A stretch of 64,000 nucleotides of DNA, taken from contig NZ_FNVA01000008.1 of the NCBI RefSeq assembly GCF_900108185.1, positions 124,001-188,000 of the forward strand, given 5' to 3'. Below are positions 51,948 to 61,545 of this stretch, in pieces. The translations under genes were made by a program, and so were the position numbers. The DNA comes from Bryocella elongata. Lineage in GTDB: Bacteria; Acidobacteriota; Terriglobia; Terriglobales; Acidobacteriaceae. The notes beneath the pieces are model-generated. The model had not been told where the DNA came from. It did not search any database and worked only from the letters and a program-made list of their open reading frames with translations. Positions within the stretch are counted from its first letter, which is position 1; every line of letters starts with the position of its first letter.

Positions 51948-53510
51948 TCACTGTGCTTTCACGGGATGCACGATGTAGACGAGGCCAAGGTAATCATCGG
52001 TAAGGAGGAAGGTATCCGGACCCAGGATCAACAATCCGCAGGGTCTTCCGTCGACCTTGGCGGAGGTGATGCCGCCGCCAAGAAAACCGGTGATGAGTGG
52101 CTTCGGTGTGCGGTCCTGGGCGGTGAAGCGCACCAGCCGGTAGCCCGTTCCAATATGAGGGTGGCTTGCGCCGTGTTGCGCCACGACGAAGCTTCCGCCC
52201 GTCCCCCCGAGGATCGGCGACTTCGCGTCGAAGTACGCCATGCCGAGCGGCGAGCTATGCGCCGCGAAGGTGGTGTACGCGGCGGGCACCTGCGAGCAGT
52301 CCGACAAGGGCGCTGGGGGCTTGCCCAGCGCGGCATTGGGATCGACACCGTCCGCGTGGCCTCCGCCGGCGGCAAGGTTCGTCCCTGCTGCGGCCACACC
52401 CTGCTGATAGCCATACACCGAGTCCGCATTGGCCTTGCGGTGGGCCTTCACCTGCGGCGTCTGCGCGGAGGTCACCTTGGGGTCGTTCTCGGTGCTGGTC
52501 GTTGGCAGAGGGGTCGAATCGTGGACTGCCTTCCCATGCGCGAAGTAGCAGGTGGGCCAGCCGTAGTTGGGAGCCGTGGCAGCCGCGATGGGCCCAGCAT
52601 GGCTATTGGAGTCCAGCTCGAAGAAGGTGTCCTCCGGCAGCTGGTCGCCCAGGTGGTCGTCGCCCATGTTGGTCGCGAACAGAGCTCCGCCATCAACCTC
52701 CGGCACCCAGCGAAGATCCACGGCATTGCGCATCCCGTGGGCGACCACCTTCTGGTCGCTGCCGTCAGGATTCATGCTGAGGATGGCCGCGCGTGCCACC
52801 TCGCGCTCCTGACAGTAGTTGCAGCTTGATCCTGTGGCGACGTAGACGCGCGTGTGGCCGTGCAAATTCGCGACGGCGACGGTCCGGGTCAGGTGCCAGC
52901 CGCCGTATTTGTAGCTCAGGCCGTAGTCAGGCCAGCGGATCAGCACCTCGGGCTCGGAGCTGGGGGCCTCATCGCCGGGGTTGTAGCGATAGCGGACCAG
53001 CTTGTCGGTCAACGGAACGTAGAGCCACATCGCGCCGGGGTTGCCGCCACTTGCCGGCTCCGTATAAAACGCCAGGTTGTTCGGATTGCGCAGGTGGTCG
53101 AGGTAATGCGTGACGTGCGTATAGCGCTGCGTGGCGGCGTCCCAGCCCTCGAGGATGTAGACCGAGCCATTCGTATTGTCCGCCAGGTTGAACATCCCGG
53201 TCGCGAAGACGCGATTGTCCGGAGACATCGTCAGGAAACGTACACGCTTCAGCCCCGTGGCCGCCACATCGACGGTGAGCCCCCTGGGCATTGCCAGCGT
53301 GATGCTCTTTCCGGGAGCGTAGGTGATGGTGTGGGGGATCAGCGGAGCCTGGGCGACCAACCTCGCGCCCGACAACGCAGGTGCAGCGACAACAACAGCA
53401 GTGACAACAAGAGCAGCAAGTCTACGAACGACAGCGTTGCGAAGAGCGGATGCAGTGGAACGGCGAAGCAGGACCGTGTCCGCGGTCGAAGGAAACATCA
53501 AAGAAAACAT
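51948..53510 (-). CDS. Exported sorbosone-dehydrogenase-like beta-propeller protein
   Basis: 520 residues. A long basic N-region and hydrophobic segment (RLAALVVTAVVVAAPALSGARL) precede a six-bladed propeller of the PQQ-dependent glucose/sorbosone dehydrogenase type (FLTMSPDNRVFATGMF, GMRNAVDLRWVPEVDGGALFATNMGDDHLGDQLPEDTFFEL). Extra cysteines (SCNYCQE, TCYF, DCSQ) may form disulfides or bind heme-like partners. Likely a periplasmic aldose dehydrogenase feeding the respiratory chain; cofactor use is inferred. Confidence 0.82.
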   Translation of the reverse strand: MFSLMFPSTADTVLLRRSTASALRNAVVRRLAALVVTAVVVAAPALSGARLVAQAPLIPHTITYAPGKSITLAMPRGLTVDVAATGLKRVRFLTMSPDNRVFATGMFNLADNTNGSVYILEGWDAATQRYTHVTHYLDHLRNPNNLAFYTEPASGGNPGAMWLYVPLTDKLVRYRYNPGDEAPSSEPEVLIRWPDYGLSYKYGGWHLTRTVAVANLHGHTRVYVATGSSCNYCQEREVARAAILSMNPDGSDQKVVAHGMRNAVDLRWVPEVDGGALFATNMGDDHLGDQLPEDTFFELDSNSHAGPIAAATAPNYGWPTCYFAHGKAVHDSTPLPTTSTENDPKVTSAQTPQVKAHRKANADSVYGYQQGVAAAGTNLAAGGGHADGVDPNAALGKPPAPLSDCSQVPAAYTTFAAHSSPLGMAYFDAKSPILGGTGGSFVVAQHGASHPHIGTGYRLVRFTAQDRTPKPLITGFLGGGITSAKVDGRPCGLLILGPDTFLLTDDYLGLVYIVHPVKAQ

Positions 53511-53567
53511 GCCCTCCGTTTAGACGCGACTCGAAGGGAAGGAGACGCCCACGGCCACTCCGGCGAC

Positions 53568-54506
53568 TCAGCGGCCGCGAGAGTCATCCCGAGGCAGATT
53601 GCAGGACGCAGGTTGGGCAGACGGCTCATAGTGCTGCGATGCGTCGTTGAAAACAAAGGGCTGGCACACAAAGCTGCGCAGACGGGTGAGTTCGAACTCC
53701 CGTGCGTGGGAGAGCGGGCTCGCTGCCTCCTGAGGCGATAGCTTGCCCAGTCCGCTGACCAGCATCGTGTGTTGCCCTACTGGCTCGGAGAGGTCGGGCT
53801 GCACCCAGCGCAGCGTTAGGTCACATCCGCCGTGGCCCTTGCCGTGCCCCGTGTCGCAGGTGCGCAGCTCGGAGACGAAGCTCATCACCACAACCGCCTT
53901 GTTGTTGATCACCCGCATGAAGCCCTGATTCTCTGCGCCGTCCCCTGATGGTGTCGACGTGGCCGCGGTGAAGATCGCGCGATAACGCCCCTTCTGCAGC
54001 ACGGAACGTGCGACGCGCAGGAAGGTGGAGGGCAGCATCGTGGCGTCGGCGGATGCTGTGGGGAAGATCACCGTGCCTACGCGCCGCCACAGGCCGTCTG
54101 CGGGGACAAGGATCGCGCTGACGATGTGCTGGTCGAGCTCGGCGGTGAGGATCGCATCCTGATCGTCGTTCTGGCCCATCGGCGCGAACTCGAGCTGCAG
54201 AGCGCGCGGCGTGGGGATGTGCCCGCGCTGAAGGTACTGCGCAGGGGCTCCGATGGCCGAGAGGGCTGCTGCGCGGGTGCGGTCGTCATCGGCCTGCAGC
54301 TGCCGCGTAAGCGCCTGCGGAGCGGGAACCCCGTAGTCGACCTGCTGGAACTGCAGGGGGCCAAGCCCGGTGCTGATGGGGAGGATCGGCTGGGAACGCG
54401 GCGGGGCTGTCGGGGGCGACATTCCATCGCTATGCCGCTGCGCCGACGCACCTCCCACAGAGAGAAGGGCCAGCAAGAGAGCGACTGAGGTTCTGCGGCG
54501 AATCAT
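53568..54506 (-). CDS. Secreted hypothetical protein
   Basis: 312 residues with a clear signal peptide (RRRTSVALLLALLSVGGASAQ), no family recognised. The mature part has a proline-rich linker, then a mixed domain including QADDDRTRAAALSAIGAPAQYLQRGHI, similar in feel to HEAT-like or TPR-adjacent sequences, and paired cysteines (RTCDTGHGKGHGGCD). No Shine-Dalgarno precedes the ATG at 54506. Confidence 0.6.
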   Translation of the reverse strand: MIRRRTSVALLLALLSVGGASAQRHSDGMSPPTAPPRSQPILPISTGLGPLQFQQVDYGVPAPQALTRQLQADDDRTRAAALSAIGAPAQYLQRGHIPTPRALQLEFAPMGQNDDQDAILTAELDQHIVSAILVPADGLWRRVGTVIFPTASADATMLPSTFLRVARSVLQKGRYRAIFTAATSTPSGDGAENQGFMRVINNKAVVVMSFVSELRTCDTGHGKGHGGCDLTLRWVQPDLSEPVGQHTMLVSGLGKLSPQEAASPLSHAREFELTRLRSFVCQPFVFNDASQHYEPSAQPASCNLPRDDSRGR

Positions 54507-54581
54507 CGGAGGTTGGCAGTCCAGGTGAAGCGCCAAGGGTTGCGCGGCTCCCGTGCGAGAGGCGTCGCGCAACCCTCTGGG

Positions 54582-55061
54582 CTAGAAGGGGATATCGTCG
54601 TCGGTGATACCCACGTCGCCGTAGTCCGGCGAGGAGGCTGCCGGGGCTGCAGCGCGCGAGCCGGAGTAGCCGCCGGAGCTGGAGCTGCGCTCGTATCCGC
54701 CACCGCCGGAGCCGCCGGATTCGCCGCGGCCCCCCAGAAGCGAAAGCTCGTTGACGAGGATCTCGGTGCGGTACTTCTTCTCGCCGCTGGTCTTGTCATC
54801 CCAGCTGCGGGTCTGGATCTTGCCTTCGACGAAGATCTGGGTGCCCTTCTTCACGTAGTCGCGAACGATCTCCGCGGTGCGCTGGAAGCAGACGAGGTTG
54901 TGCCACTCGGTCTTGTCGGCCCAGTTGCCGGTCGAGTCCTTCTGCCGGTCCGCGGTGGCCAGCGAGAAGCTTGCGACGGTCATGCCGCCTGCGGTCGTAC
55001 GGATCTCGGGGTCCTTGCCTACATTGCCGAGAAGGAAGACTTTGTTAACGCCCTTTGCCAT
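54582..55061 (-). CDS. ssb: Single-stranded DNA-binding protein
   Basis: 159 residues. OB-fold (VNKVFLLGNVGKDPEIRTT, WHNLVCFQRTAEIVRDYVKKGTQIFVEGKI), Gly/Ser-rich linker and the conserved acidic tip DDDIPF that recruits repair and replication partners. GGAGAG precedes the ATG at 55061. Essential housekeeping gene; monocistronic here. Confidence 0.96.
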   Translation of the reverse strand: MAKGVNKVFLLGNVGKDPEIRTTAGGMTVASFSLATADRQKDSTGNWADKTEWHNLVCFQRTAEIVRDYVKKGTQIFVEGKIQTRSWDDKTSGEKKYRTEILVNELSLLGGRGESGGSGGGGYERSSSSGGYSGSRAAAPAASSPDYGDVGITDDDIPF

Positions 55062-55122
55062 TGGAAAACTCTCCGTTTCGCAGGTTGAGGATAGCAGAGG
55101 AAGGTGGCGGGAAAACGCGGAG

Positions 55123-55329
55123 TTAGCGTCGACGATGGCGTGTGAGTCGGACGCCGTGTGCGACAACAAGCCCCGCGCCTGCCATGATGGCGAGCAACCC
55201 TGCAGCGGCGGGACCTGCGAGTGGGCCGACAGGACCGCAGATCCCGAGGATGATCGTGTTCCTCGAGCAAGCAGCCACGTCGATCGCACCGGTGATCGCC
55301 AGGATCAAACCCATCCGAAGTAGTGTCAT
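55123..55329 (-). CDS. Small membrane protein, unknown
   Basis: 68 residues with two hydrophobic helices (MGLILAITGAIDVAAC and AAAGLLAIMAGAGLVVA) and a basic C-terminus. Sits just downstream of another small membrane gene and the DUF420 gene on the same strand. No family recognised. Confidence 0.5.
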   Translation of the reverse strand: MTLLRMGLILAITGAIDVAACSRNTIILGICGPVGPLAGPAAAGLLAIMAGAGLVVAHGVRLTRHRRR

Positions 55330-55378
55330 CGGTCGCCCCAGCACTCCCAATTTGGACTCTTACCCTTGGCTGAAGAGC

Positions 55379-55627
55379 CTACTCTCGCCCACGCAGATCG
55401 CCGATGAGCTTGGCGAGTCCCAAGACGAGTGTGAGCACCGCGGTGGGCCCGGCCCCCATCACCAGCATGAGCGCCAGCCAGCCCGCATTGTTGTGGGGGC
55501 CCTGCTTGGTCACGCCGCCCAGCACGGTATAGAGCAGCAGAGCCGCGATCGCGGCGACCAGCAAGATCACTCCGCCGGTCATCAGCAGCTTACGTGTGTC
55601 GGGCCGGATTGCTGTCTGGGCTGCCAT
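55379..55627 (-). CDS. Small two-helix membrane protein
   Basis: 82 residues: helices LLMTGGVILLVAAIAALLLYTVLGG and ALMLVMGAGPTAVLTLVLGLAK. Its ATG directly abuts the stop of the DUF420 gene, so it is co-translated with it. Possibly an accessory protein of the neighbouring heme/oxidase genes; inference from position only. Confidence 0.65.
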   Translation of the reverse strand: MAAQTAIRPDTRKLLMTGGVILLVAAIAALLLYTVLGGVTKQGPHNNAGWLALMLVMGAGPTAVLTLVLGLAKLIGDLRGRE

Positions 55628-56203
55628 CTACTTGTGCACGACCGCTTGCAGCAGATACACAAAGACACCGCTGACGGAGACATAAAGCCAGATCGGATAG
55701 GTCCAGCGCGCGATCTTCCGGTGCGCCGGGAAGCGCCCGGTGAGTGACAGGAAGAACGTAATCAGGATCATCGGGAGGCACACGATAGCCAGCGGAATAT
55801 GCGTCGCGAAGAGCACGATCGCGTAGGTGTACCAGAGCCAGCCCGTGTGCGCGATGGGCAGCCGCGTCTCGCCATGCAGGAAGTAGGTGCCGAGGTAGCT
55901 GACCAGGAAGGCGCTGGAGACGATGAACGCCGCGAACATGGCGTTGCGGTGGCCGGTGATGTCGCGGCTCCTGATCTTGCTGAGGCCGACCAACAGTGCG
56001 ATGGCACAAAGCGCATTGAGCACGGCGTTGAGGCCGGGCAGGAAGCGGAAGCTGGTCGCGGCGGCGTCCACGGGAGGATGCACGTAGACGAGCCAGAAGA
56101 TGAACAGGCTGGCGACTACGCTGACGGCGATGATGCCCCAAACCACCGAGGCGGGTGTGCGTGCGCTCGTCGCGCCGGGAAGCGTGCTGGACTGCGGTGT
56201 CAT
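55628..56203 (-). CDS. DUF420 membrane protein
   Basis: 191 residues with five membrane helices. RFLPGLNAVLNALCAIALLVG, HRNAMFAAFIVSSAFLVSYLGTYF and THIPLAIVCLPM match DUF420/YozB, commonly found with cytochrome oxidase and heme A genes. Conserved His residues (HRNAM, THIPL) could bind metal or heme. Start ATG 56203. Located in a group with heme O synthase. Confidence 0.86.
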   Translation of the reverse strand: MTPQSSTLPGATSARTPASVVWGIIAVSVVASLFIFWLVYVHPPVDAAATSFRFLPGLNAVLNALCAIALLVGLSKIRSRDITGHRNAMFAAFIVSSAFLVSYLGTYFLHGETRLPIAHTGWLWYTYAIVLFATHIPLAIVCLPMILITFFLSLTGRFPAHRKIARWTYPIWLYVSVSGVFVYLLQAVVHK

Positions 56204-56238
56204 GGCTTCTTCAGTGTACCGGCAGGAGGGCCGTGCAG

Positions 56239-56904
56239 CTAACGGTAGATCAGACAGCCGCGCGCCTCCAGTGCGTCGAACCACGACGGCGGCTCGAGAC
56301 CGTTTACCCAACGCAGGTCAAGCTTTTCGAGCTTTGGCAGTGCGGCCACCGCATCCGGGAGGGATTCGATCGGGTTACCGCGCAGGTCCAGTTGGCGAAG
56401 TTCCGTCAGGTCCGCGATGGCATCCGGAAGTGTTCGCAGGGCATTGTTTCGAAGATGAAGTTCGCGCAGCTTCACCAGGCCTGCGATGGAGCTGGGCAAT
56501 TCGGAGATGTGGTTATCCGTCACCCGAAGCTCGACGAGGCTCGAGAGCGAACCGACGCACTTTGGCAGATGCGCAAACCGGTTCTGACTGATGTTCAGAT
56601 AGCGGAGCTGCTGCAGTCCTGCAAGAGACGGAGGCAGTGCGGTGATCTGATTGTCATGTAGATAAAGGAAGTCGCTGAGACCATGAAGTTCACCGATCTC
56701 GCCGGGTAGTTCGGTAAGCAAATTATGTCCCAGATCCAACGTTCGAAGCTTGGAGAGGCGGCCGATCTGGGGCGAGATCTCTGTAAGGTCGTTGTCGGCG
56801 AGGATGAGCACGCGGATGCAGGTTTGCTGCCACACTTGCTCGGGGACGGCGCCAAGACGTTTCTTCCAGAGATTCAGGGTCTCTATGCTAGTCATGCCCG
56901 TCAT
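56239..56904 (-). CDS. Leucine-rich-repeat protein
   Basis: 221 residues, with about seven LRRs of about 23 residues (consensus LxxLxxLxLxxNxLxxLPxxI; e.g. LRTLDLGHNLLTELPGEIGE, LRELHLRNNALRTLPDAIAD). No signal peptide, no membrane helix and no attached effector domain. Follows heme O synthase by 18 bp on the same strand. Presumably a cytoplasmic protein-interaction scaffold; partner unknown. Confidence 0.88.
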   Translation of the reverse strand: MTGMTSIETLNLWKKRLGAVPEQVWQQTCIRVLILADNDLTEISPQIGRLSKLRTLDLGHNLLTELPGEIGELHGLSDFLYLHDNQITALPPSLAGLQQLRYLNISQNRFAHLPKCVGSLSSLVELRVTDNHISELPSSIAGLVKLRELHLRNNALRTLPDAIADLTELRQLDLRGNPIESLPDAVAALPKLEKLDLRWVNGLEPPSWFDALEARGCLIYR

Positions 56905-56922
56905 CGGTCTGCGTTGCCAGAG

Positions 56923-57882
56923 TTAGAAGAACAGGCGGCCGCGGGCATCCAGCATCATGGCAGCGAGCAGCAGCGGCAGGTAGATCACGCTGACCTTGAG
57001 CAGGTGCCGGGCGAGCTTGCGGGCGTCGGGATTCTCCGGGTCGCCGGCGATCTTTGCGAACTGGATCGAAGCGGTCAGGTACCAGAGGCCCAGCGCGAGC
57101 GCTGCCACGCCGTACAACTTGCCGTCGACTCCGAGCGGCACGAGCCACAGGCTGGCGGGAATCATGATCACCGCATAGAAGATGGCCTGGATCGCGGTGG
57201 ACTTGGCGGCCCAGCCCAGGGGCTTCTGGCTGGCGGTCACGCGGATACCCGCTCCTGCATACTCCTCGCGGTACATCCAGCCGATGGCCATAAAGTGTGG
57301 GAACTGCCAGATGAAGAGCACCGCGAAGAGTGCGACGGCGGGCCACTCGATGATGCCGCGCGCGGCGGTCCAGCCAATGAGTGGCGGCAGCGCGCCCGGG
57401 AAGGCCCCGATGAAGGTGTTCAGCGTGGTGATGCGCTTGAGCGGCGTGTAGACCCCGACGTAGCTCGCGGCGGTGAGCAGCGTCAGCGTGCCCGTAATCA
57501 TGTTCGTGGCCCACGAGAGGTACAGCGAACCACCGCAGATGAGCAGGAAGCCGATCAGCAGGCCATGCACCAGGCCGACGCGATGCTGCGCCATGGGGCG
57601 CTGCGCGGTGCGGATCATCAGGCGGTCGGTACGACGCTCGAGCGCCTGGTTGAGCGCGCTGGAACCTGCTGTGACCAGCGCAATGCCGAAGAGCGCCTCA
57701 ACCATCGAGCGGCTGAAGGGGCTGATGCCTGAACGCAGGCAGCCGAGGTAGAACCCCGCACCCGCGGTGATGATGACCATCAGCGAGACGCGCGGCTTCG
57801 TCAGCAGAGCGTAGTCCGACAGCAGCGTGGAGAAACCACTGCGCGAGCGGATGGCCGGAGATGTGGTGATGGCGGCTGGCAT
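56923..57882 (-). CDS. ctaB: Protoheme IX farnesyltransferase (heme O synthase)
   Basis: 319-residue UbiA-superfamily prenyltransferase with about nine membrane helices. The polyprenyl-diphosphate/Mg motif is SALNQALERRTDRLMIRTAQRP (a variant of NxxxDxxxD, with Glu in one Asp position) and the second acidic region is in TAASYVGVYTPLKR and GAFPGALPPLIGW. Converts heme B to heme O for cytochrome oxidase. ATG 57882 taken as start; an in-frame TTG at 57903 would add seven residues. Confidence 0.92.
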   Translation of the reverse strand: MPAAITTSPAIRSRSGFSTLLSDYALLTKPRVSLMVIITAGAGFYLGCLRSGISPFSRSMVEALFGIALVTAGSSALNQALERRTDRLMIRTAQRPMAQHRVGLVHGLLIGFLLICGGSLYLSWATNMITGTLTLLTAASYVGVYTPLKRITTLNTFIGAFPGALPPLIGWTAARGIIEWPAVALFAVLFIWQFPHFMAIGWMYREEYAGAGIRVTASQKPLGWAAKSTAIQAIFYAVIMIPASLWLVPLGVDGKLYGVAALALGLWYLTASIQFAKIAGDPENPDARKLARHLLKVSVIYLPLLLAAMMLDARGRLFF

Positions 57883-57951
57883 CAGGAATCTGTCAACACT
57901 CAAGGATACCGCGTGAGGGCGATCTGGTGCTGGAAGCAGCTTGCCTGGCGC

Positions 57952-59112
57952 TCAGCTATCGCCCAATACCAGCTTGGCGATGGTCGCCAGCTGCATGAAG
58001 CTGGTGCCCTCATAGATCTTGCCGATCTTGGCGTCGCGGTAGAGCTTCTCCACGGGGTAGTCCTTCACAAAGCCGGCGCCGCCGAAGACCTCCACGGCGA
58101 GCGAGGCGGTGCGTTCGGCGACCTCGCTGGCGAAGAGTTTGGCCATGGCGGCCTCTTTGAGATAGGGCTGGCCTGCGTCCTTGAGGCGTGCGGCGTTGTA
58201 GACCAGCAGCTGTGCAGCTTCGACCTCCATGGCCATGCGGGCGAGTTGGAACTGCATGGCCTGGAACTCGGCCAAACGCTTGCCGAACTGCTTGCGCTCG
58301 CGGGCGTACTTCAGGGCGTGATCGAGCGCTCCCTGCGCGAGGCCGACTAACTGAGCGCCGATGCCGATGCGGCCTTCGTTGAGGGTTTCGATGGCGATCT
58401 TATAGCCTTTGCCGACGAACTCCGGGCCGCCGAGGACATTCGCGGCTGGGATGCGGCACTCCGCGAAGACTAACTCGCAGGTGGAGCTGGCGCGGATTCC
58501 TAACTTGTCTTCCTTACGTCCGATGGAGAATCCGGGCATGCCTTTTTCGACCAGGAAGCAGGTGATGCCCTTGTATCCCGCTGCAGGATCGATGGTGGCG
58601 AAGACGAGGAAGAGACCGGCTTCCCTGGCGTTGGTGATCCAGAGCTTGGAGCCGTTGAGGACGTAACTGCCATCGGCCGCTCTGGTGGCCCGGCACTTGA
58701 GAGCGAAGGCGTCGGAGCCGGAGCTGGCTTCCGAGAGGGCGTAGGCGCCGGTGAGGGACTCGGCGAGGCGGGGGAGCCAGTGGGTCTTCTGGTCTTCCGT
58801 CGCCCAGCGCATGAGGGCGCTGATGACGAGGGTGTTCTGGACGTCGACCAGGACGCCGACGGCGGGGTCGACGGCGGAGATCTCCTCGACGGCGAGGACT
58901 GCCTGGAAGAGCGTTCCCGCCGGGCCGTTGTACTGCTCGGGGATCTGGATGCCCATGAGCCCGAGGGCGTGGAGTTGGGTGAGGAGTGCGGGGTCGAAGG
59001 CCTGCTGCTCATCCATGTGGCGGACGAGGGGGGCGATTTCAGCGCGGGCAAATTCGCGGACGGTGTCGCGGAAGAGAGTTTCGTCGTCGGAGAGCTGGGT
59101 GAGCGGCTGCAT
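57952..59112 (-). CDS. Acyl-CoA dehydrogenase
   Basis: 386-residue flavoprotein of normal length. Three ACAD domains are visible: helical N-terminal, the FAD-contact sheet (YALSEASSGSDAFALKCRA, WITNAREAGLFLVFA) and the C-terminal helical domain with ARERKQFGKRLAEFQAMQFQLA and the catalytic-base region AKIGKIYEGTS. Oxidises acyl-CoA in beta-oxidation or branched-chain degradation. No ETF or other beta-oxidation genes adjoin. Confidence 0.95.
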   Translation of the reverse strand: MQPLTQLSDDETLFRDTVREFARAEIAPLVRHMDEQQAFDPALLTQLHALGLMGIQIPEQYNGPAGTLFQAVLAVEEISAVDPAVGVLVDVQNTLVISALMRWATEDQKTHWLPRLAESLTGAYALSEASSGSDAFALKCRATRAADGSYVLNGSKLWITNAREAGLFLVFATIDPAAGYKGITCFLVEKGMPGFSIGRKEDKLGIRASSTCELVFAECRIPAANVLGGPEFVGKGYKIAIETLNEGRIGIGAQLVGLAQGALDHALKYARERKQFGKRLAEFQAMQFQLARMAMEVEAAQLLVYNAARLKDAGQPYLKEAAMAKLFASEVAERTASLAVEVFGGAGFVKDYPVEKLYRDAKIGKIYEGTSFMQLATIAKLVLGDS

Positions 59113-59313
59113 GGCGGTATGAGGGTAGCGGGGCGGCGATGCGTGTGTCGAGGCAGCGGTGTTGCGGGATGGTGATTTGTGGACAGTTTCTTTCGGGCGT
59201 GGCCGAGTATCGGCGCGATCGGAGTCTCTCGCTGGTGTTGCAGTGAATTGCTGGGGTGCGGCCGCCGATAGAGCGATGTGCCGGCTCTCGCGATTGCCGG
59301 TCGGAGGAAGATC

Positions 59314-59862
59314 ATGCTGGTCTCGAGCGTGTCCGGCGTCGGCAGCCTCGCCTCGGAGCTGCAAGGGGCGATCAGCGCAGCGAAGAGCCCGGCGACGCCT
59401 GCTGTAGCAAGCCCGGCTGCTGCAACATCCCCGCAGGCATCGCTTCCGGTCGATACGTATACTCCGTCGGCTGCCACGAAGAGTGCCGCCACGGCACCAG
59501 CTTCAGGAGCCTCGGAGACCTACTCCGCGACTTCGACGGCGTCCGGTTCAGCAGGCGCGGGCTCGTCCAAATCGTCGGGTTCCGGCTCGGCTAAGCCGTC
59601 TGGAGCGTCAGGATCAGGCGGCTCGGGGGGCGGTGCCGGATCGGGCGCAGCGAATGCGGCGGCGGTTTCGTCGGCCGACGAGGTGGCGGCAGCGTTCTCA
59701 GTGACCGTGGGCGGAAAGAGCTATGGCGCGAGCGTGCAGAGCTCTGGCGGAACCTACACGGCTTCGGTGGGGAACCTGCCCGGGGCGAGCGCGAGCGGTT
59801 CGTGTGCAGTCGGCCGAAAGCAACCTCATGGCCAAGGTCAGCGCGCTGGCTTAGCGGGATGA
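59314..59862 (+). CDS. Low-complexity Ala/Ser/Gly protein, probably frameshifted near its end
   Basis: 182 residues as read, starting at ATG 59314 with a perfect GGAGGAAG. N-terminal VSSVSGVGSLASELQGAI, then a long A/S/G/P-rich tract, then a small domain (AFSVTVGGKSYGASVQSSGGTYTASVGNLPGASASG). Past about 59800 the reading frame loses sense, while the next frame reads VQSAESNLMAKVSALA and stops at 59854, a far more natural C-terminus. A one-base change near 59795-59805 (real or a sequencing error) would explain it. Function unknown. Confidence 0.55.
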   Translation: MLVSSVSGVGSLASELQGAISAAKSPATPAVASPAAATSPQASLPVDTYTPSAATKSAATAPASGASETYSATSTASGSAGAGSSKSSGSGSAKPSGASGSGGSGGGAGSGAANAAAVSSADEVAAAFSVTVGGKSYGASVQSSGGTYTASVGNLPGASASGSCAVGRKQPHGQGQRAGLAG

Positions 59863-59982
59863 CGTGGGCCGGTGTCTGCGAGCCGGTGAACGATGTCCGT
59901 TATTGGACGATAGAGCTATCACTGGCCCGCTTGTGGAGCGGTTTCTAACGGTTCCAGAATCTGGGCGCAATTGGAGTAGTAC

Positions 59983-61431
59983 ATGACGATCGGAAAGAAG
60001 CTGTTCACGAGCTTCGGGGCAATGCTGGGTTTGACGCTGTTTATCGGCGGCGTTGCCATATGGAATGTGGGTGACCTGGGGGCGAGTGTCGATCGGCTGG
60101 GGCACCACTACTCGAGGAATATCTACCTGACCGGGGCCATGAATACGATTGGCGCGGACGGTTTGGCGACCACCAACGGTCTGCTGCTGAGCGCGCACAG
60201 GAACGACCTGGAGGCGGCTCGCCGGGCCGATGAGCACTACGCGGAAGATGTCGCAGAGATGACGAAGTACGTCGATGAGTTCATCAGCGAGACGTCCAGG
60301 CCGGAGTTGAGGGCCCTCGCGCAGCAGGAGATTCTCGACAAGCTGAAGTTTGTGGGCGAAGGCACGCACACGATGTTCGAAATGGTGCAGCGCGGGAGGC
60401 TTGCGGAGGCGGACGCTCTCTACGACGAGAAGCTGATGCCGGTGGTCGCGGCGATCCGGGAATCGGGAGAGAAGCTTGCAGAGAACGAGAACCAGGGAGC
60501 TTCGAAGTATGCCGACAATGCGTCGGCTGCGGTGGGCCCGGAGCGCACGCTGAGCGTGGTGCTGATGCTGCTGTCGGTGGTGATCGGGGCGTTCCTTATC
60601 TACAGCATTCGGGGCATCAATGCTTCCCTGAGTGCGACGGTGGTGAGCCTGGCGGAAGGTTGCGACCAGATTCTGGGGGCAGCGACGCAGGTGGCGGAGT
60701 CGAGCCAGTCGCTGGCGCGGGACACATCGGAACAGGCGGCGATGATTGAGGAGACGTCGGCCTCGTCGGAGCAGGTGAATGCGATGGCGCGCCGGAACAC
60801 GGAGAGCGCGCGGAATGCGACGGCGCTGGTGAACGAAGCGGTGGCGAGCACGGAGCAATCGAAGCGCGCGGTAGCGGACTGCGTGGTGGCGATGGATGCG
60901 ATCGGAGAGTCGAGCACGCAGATTGCGAAGATTCTGCAGGTGATCGACAAGATTGCGTTCCAGACGAACATCCTGGCGCTGAATGCGGCGGTGGAGGCGG
61001 CGCGGGCGGGTGAGGCGGGCGCGGGGTTTGCGGTGGTGGCTGAAGAGGTCCGCAACCTGGCACAGCGGTGCGCGGGAGCTTCGGAAGAGATTACGGTGCT
61101 GATCGATAAGTCGGTGGGGAATTCGCATGCGGGCCGGGCGACGATGGGCACGGTGGTGGAGTCGGGCGAGAAGGTGAACCAGGTGTTTGTGTCGATGAAG
61201 CTGCTGGTGGAAGAGATTGGTCTGAGCAGCGAAGAGCAGGGGCAGGGCATCGACCAGATTGGGCGCTCGATCCGACGGATGGAGCAAGGGACGCAGAAGA
61301 GCGCGGCCAATGCGGAACAGAGCGCAGCGGCGGCAGAGCAGCTGAATGCGCAGTCGGACTGCCTGCGGGATGTGGCGGCTGGGCTGAGCGCGATGGTGGG
61401 CGCCGAGGCCGTGGCGGTGAGACGGCGGTAG
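59983..61431 (+). CDS. Methyl-accepting chemotaxis protein
   Basis: 482-residue chemoreceptor: helix about 8-28, a four-helix-bundle sensor (about 30-185), second helix (about 190-207, [19 protein letters not shown]), then the signalling coiled coil with tip [45 protein letters not shown] domain is not evident. Same plan as the receptor at 2965. Confidence 0.93.
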   Translation: MTIGKKLFTSFGAMLGLTLFIGGVAIWNVGDLGASVDRLGHHYSRNIYLTGAMNTIGADGLATTNGLLLSAHRNDLEAARRADEHYAEDVAEMTKYVDEFISETSRPELRALAQQEILDKLKFVGEGTHTMFEMVQRGRLAEADALYDEKLMPVVAAIRESGEKLAENENQGASKYADNASAAVGPERTLSVVLMLLSVVIGAFLIYSIRGINASLSATVVSLAEGCDQILGAATQVAESSQSLARDTSEQAAMIEETSASSEQVNAMARRNTESARNATALVNEAVASTEQSKRAVADCVVAMDAIGESSTQIAKILQVIDKIAFQTNILALNAAVEAARAGEAGAGFAVVAEEVRNLAQRCAGASEEITVLIDKSVGNSHAGRATMGTVVESGEKVNQVFVSMKLLVEEIGLSSEEQGQGIDQIGRSIRRMEQGTQKSAANAEQSAAAAEQLNAQSDCLRDVAAGLSAMVGAEAVAVRRR

Positions 61432-61545
61432 GTGGGCTGTGCTGCTAAAGATCTGTGAGGCGTATGTCACGATGCTGTGGCGGCACACTGGTAATTAGTG
61501 CGTGATGATGCTGGTTGCGAGCCGAGTGCTTCCTGCGGGGTCGTG

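Noticed and set aside
59851-61488. 545-codon open frame on the minus strand
   Set aside because: Shadow of the chemoreceptor at 59983; Arg/His-rich composition typical of antisense high-GC frames.
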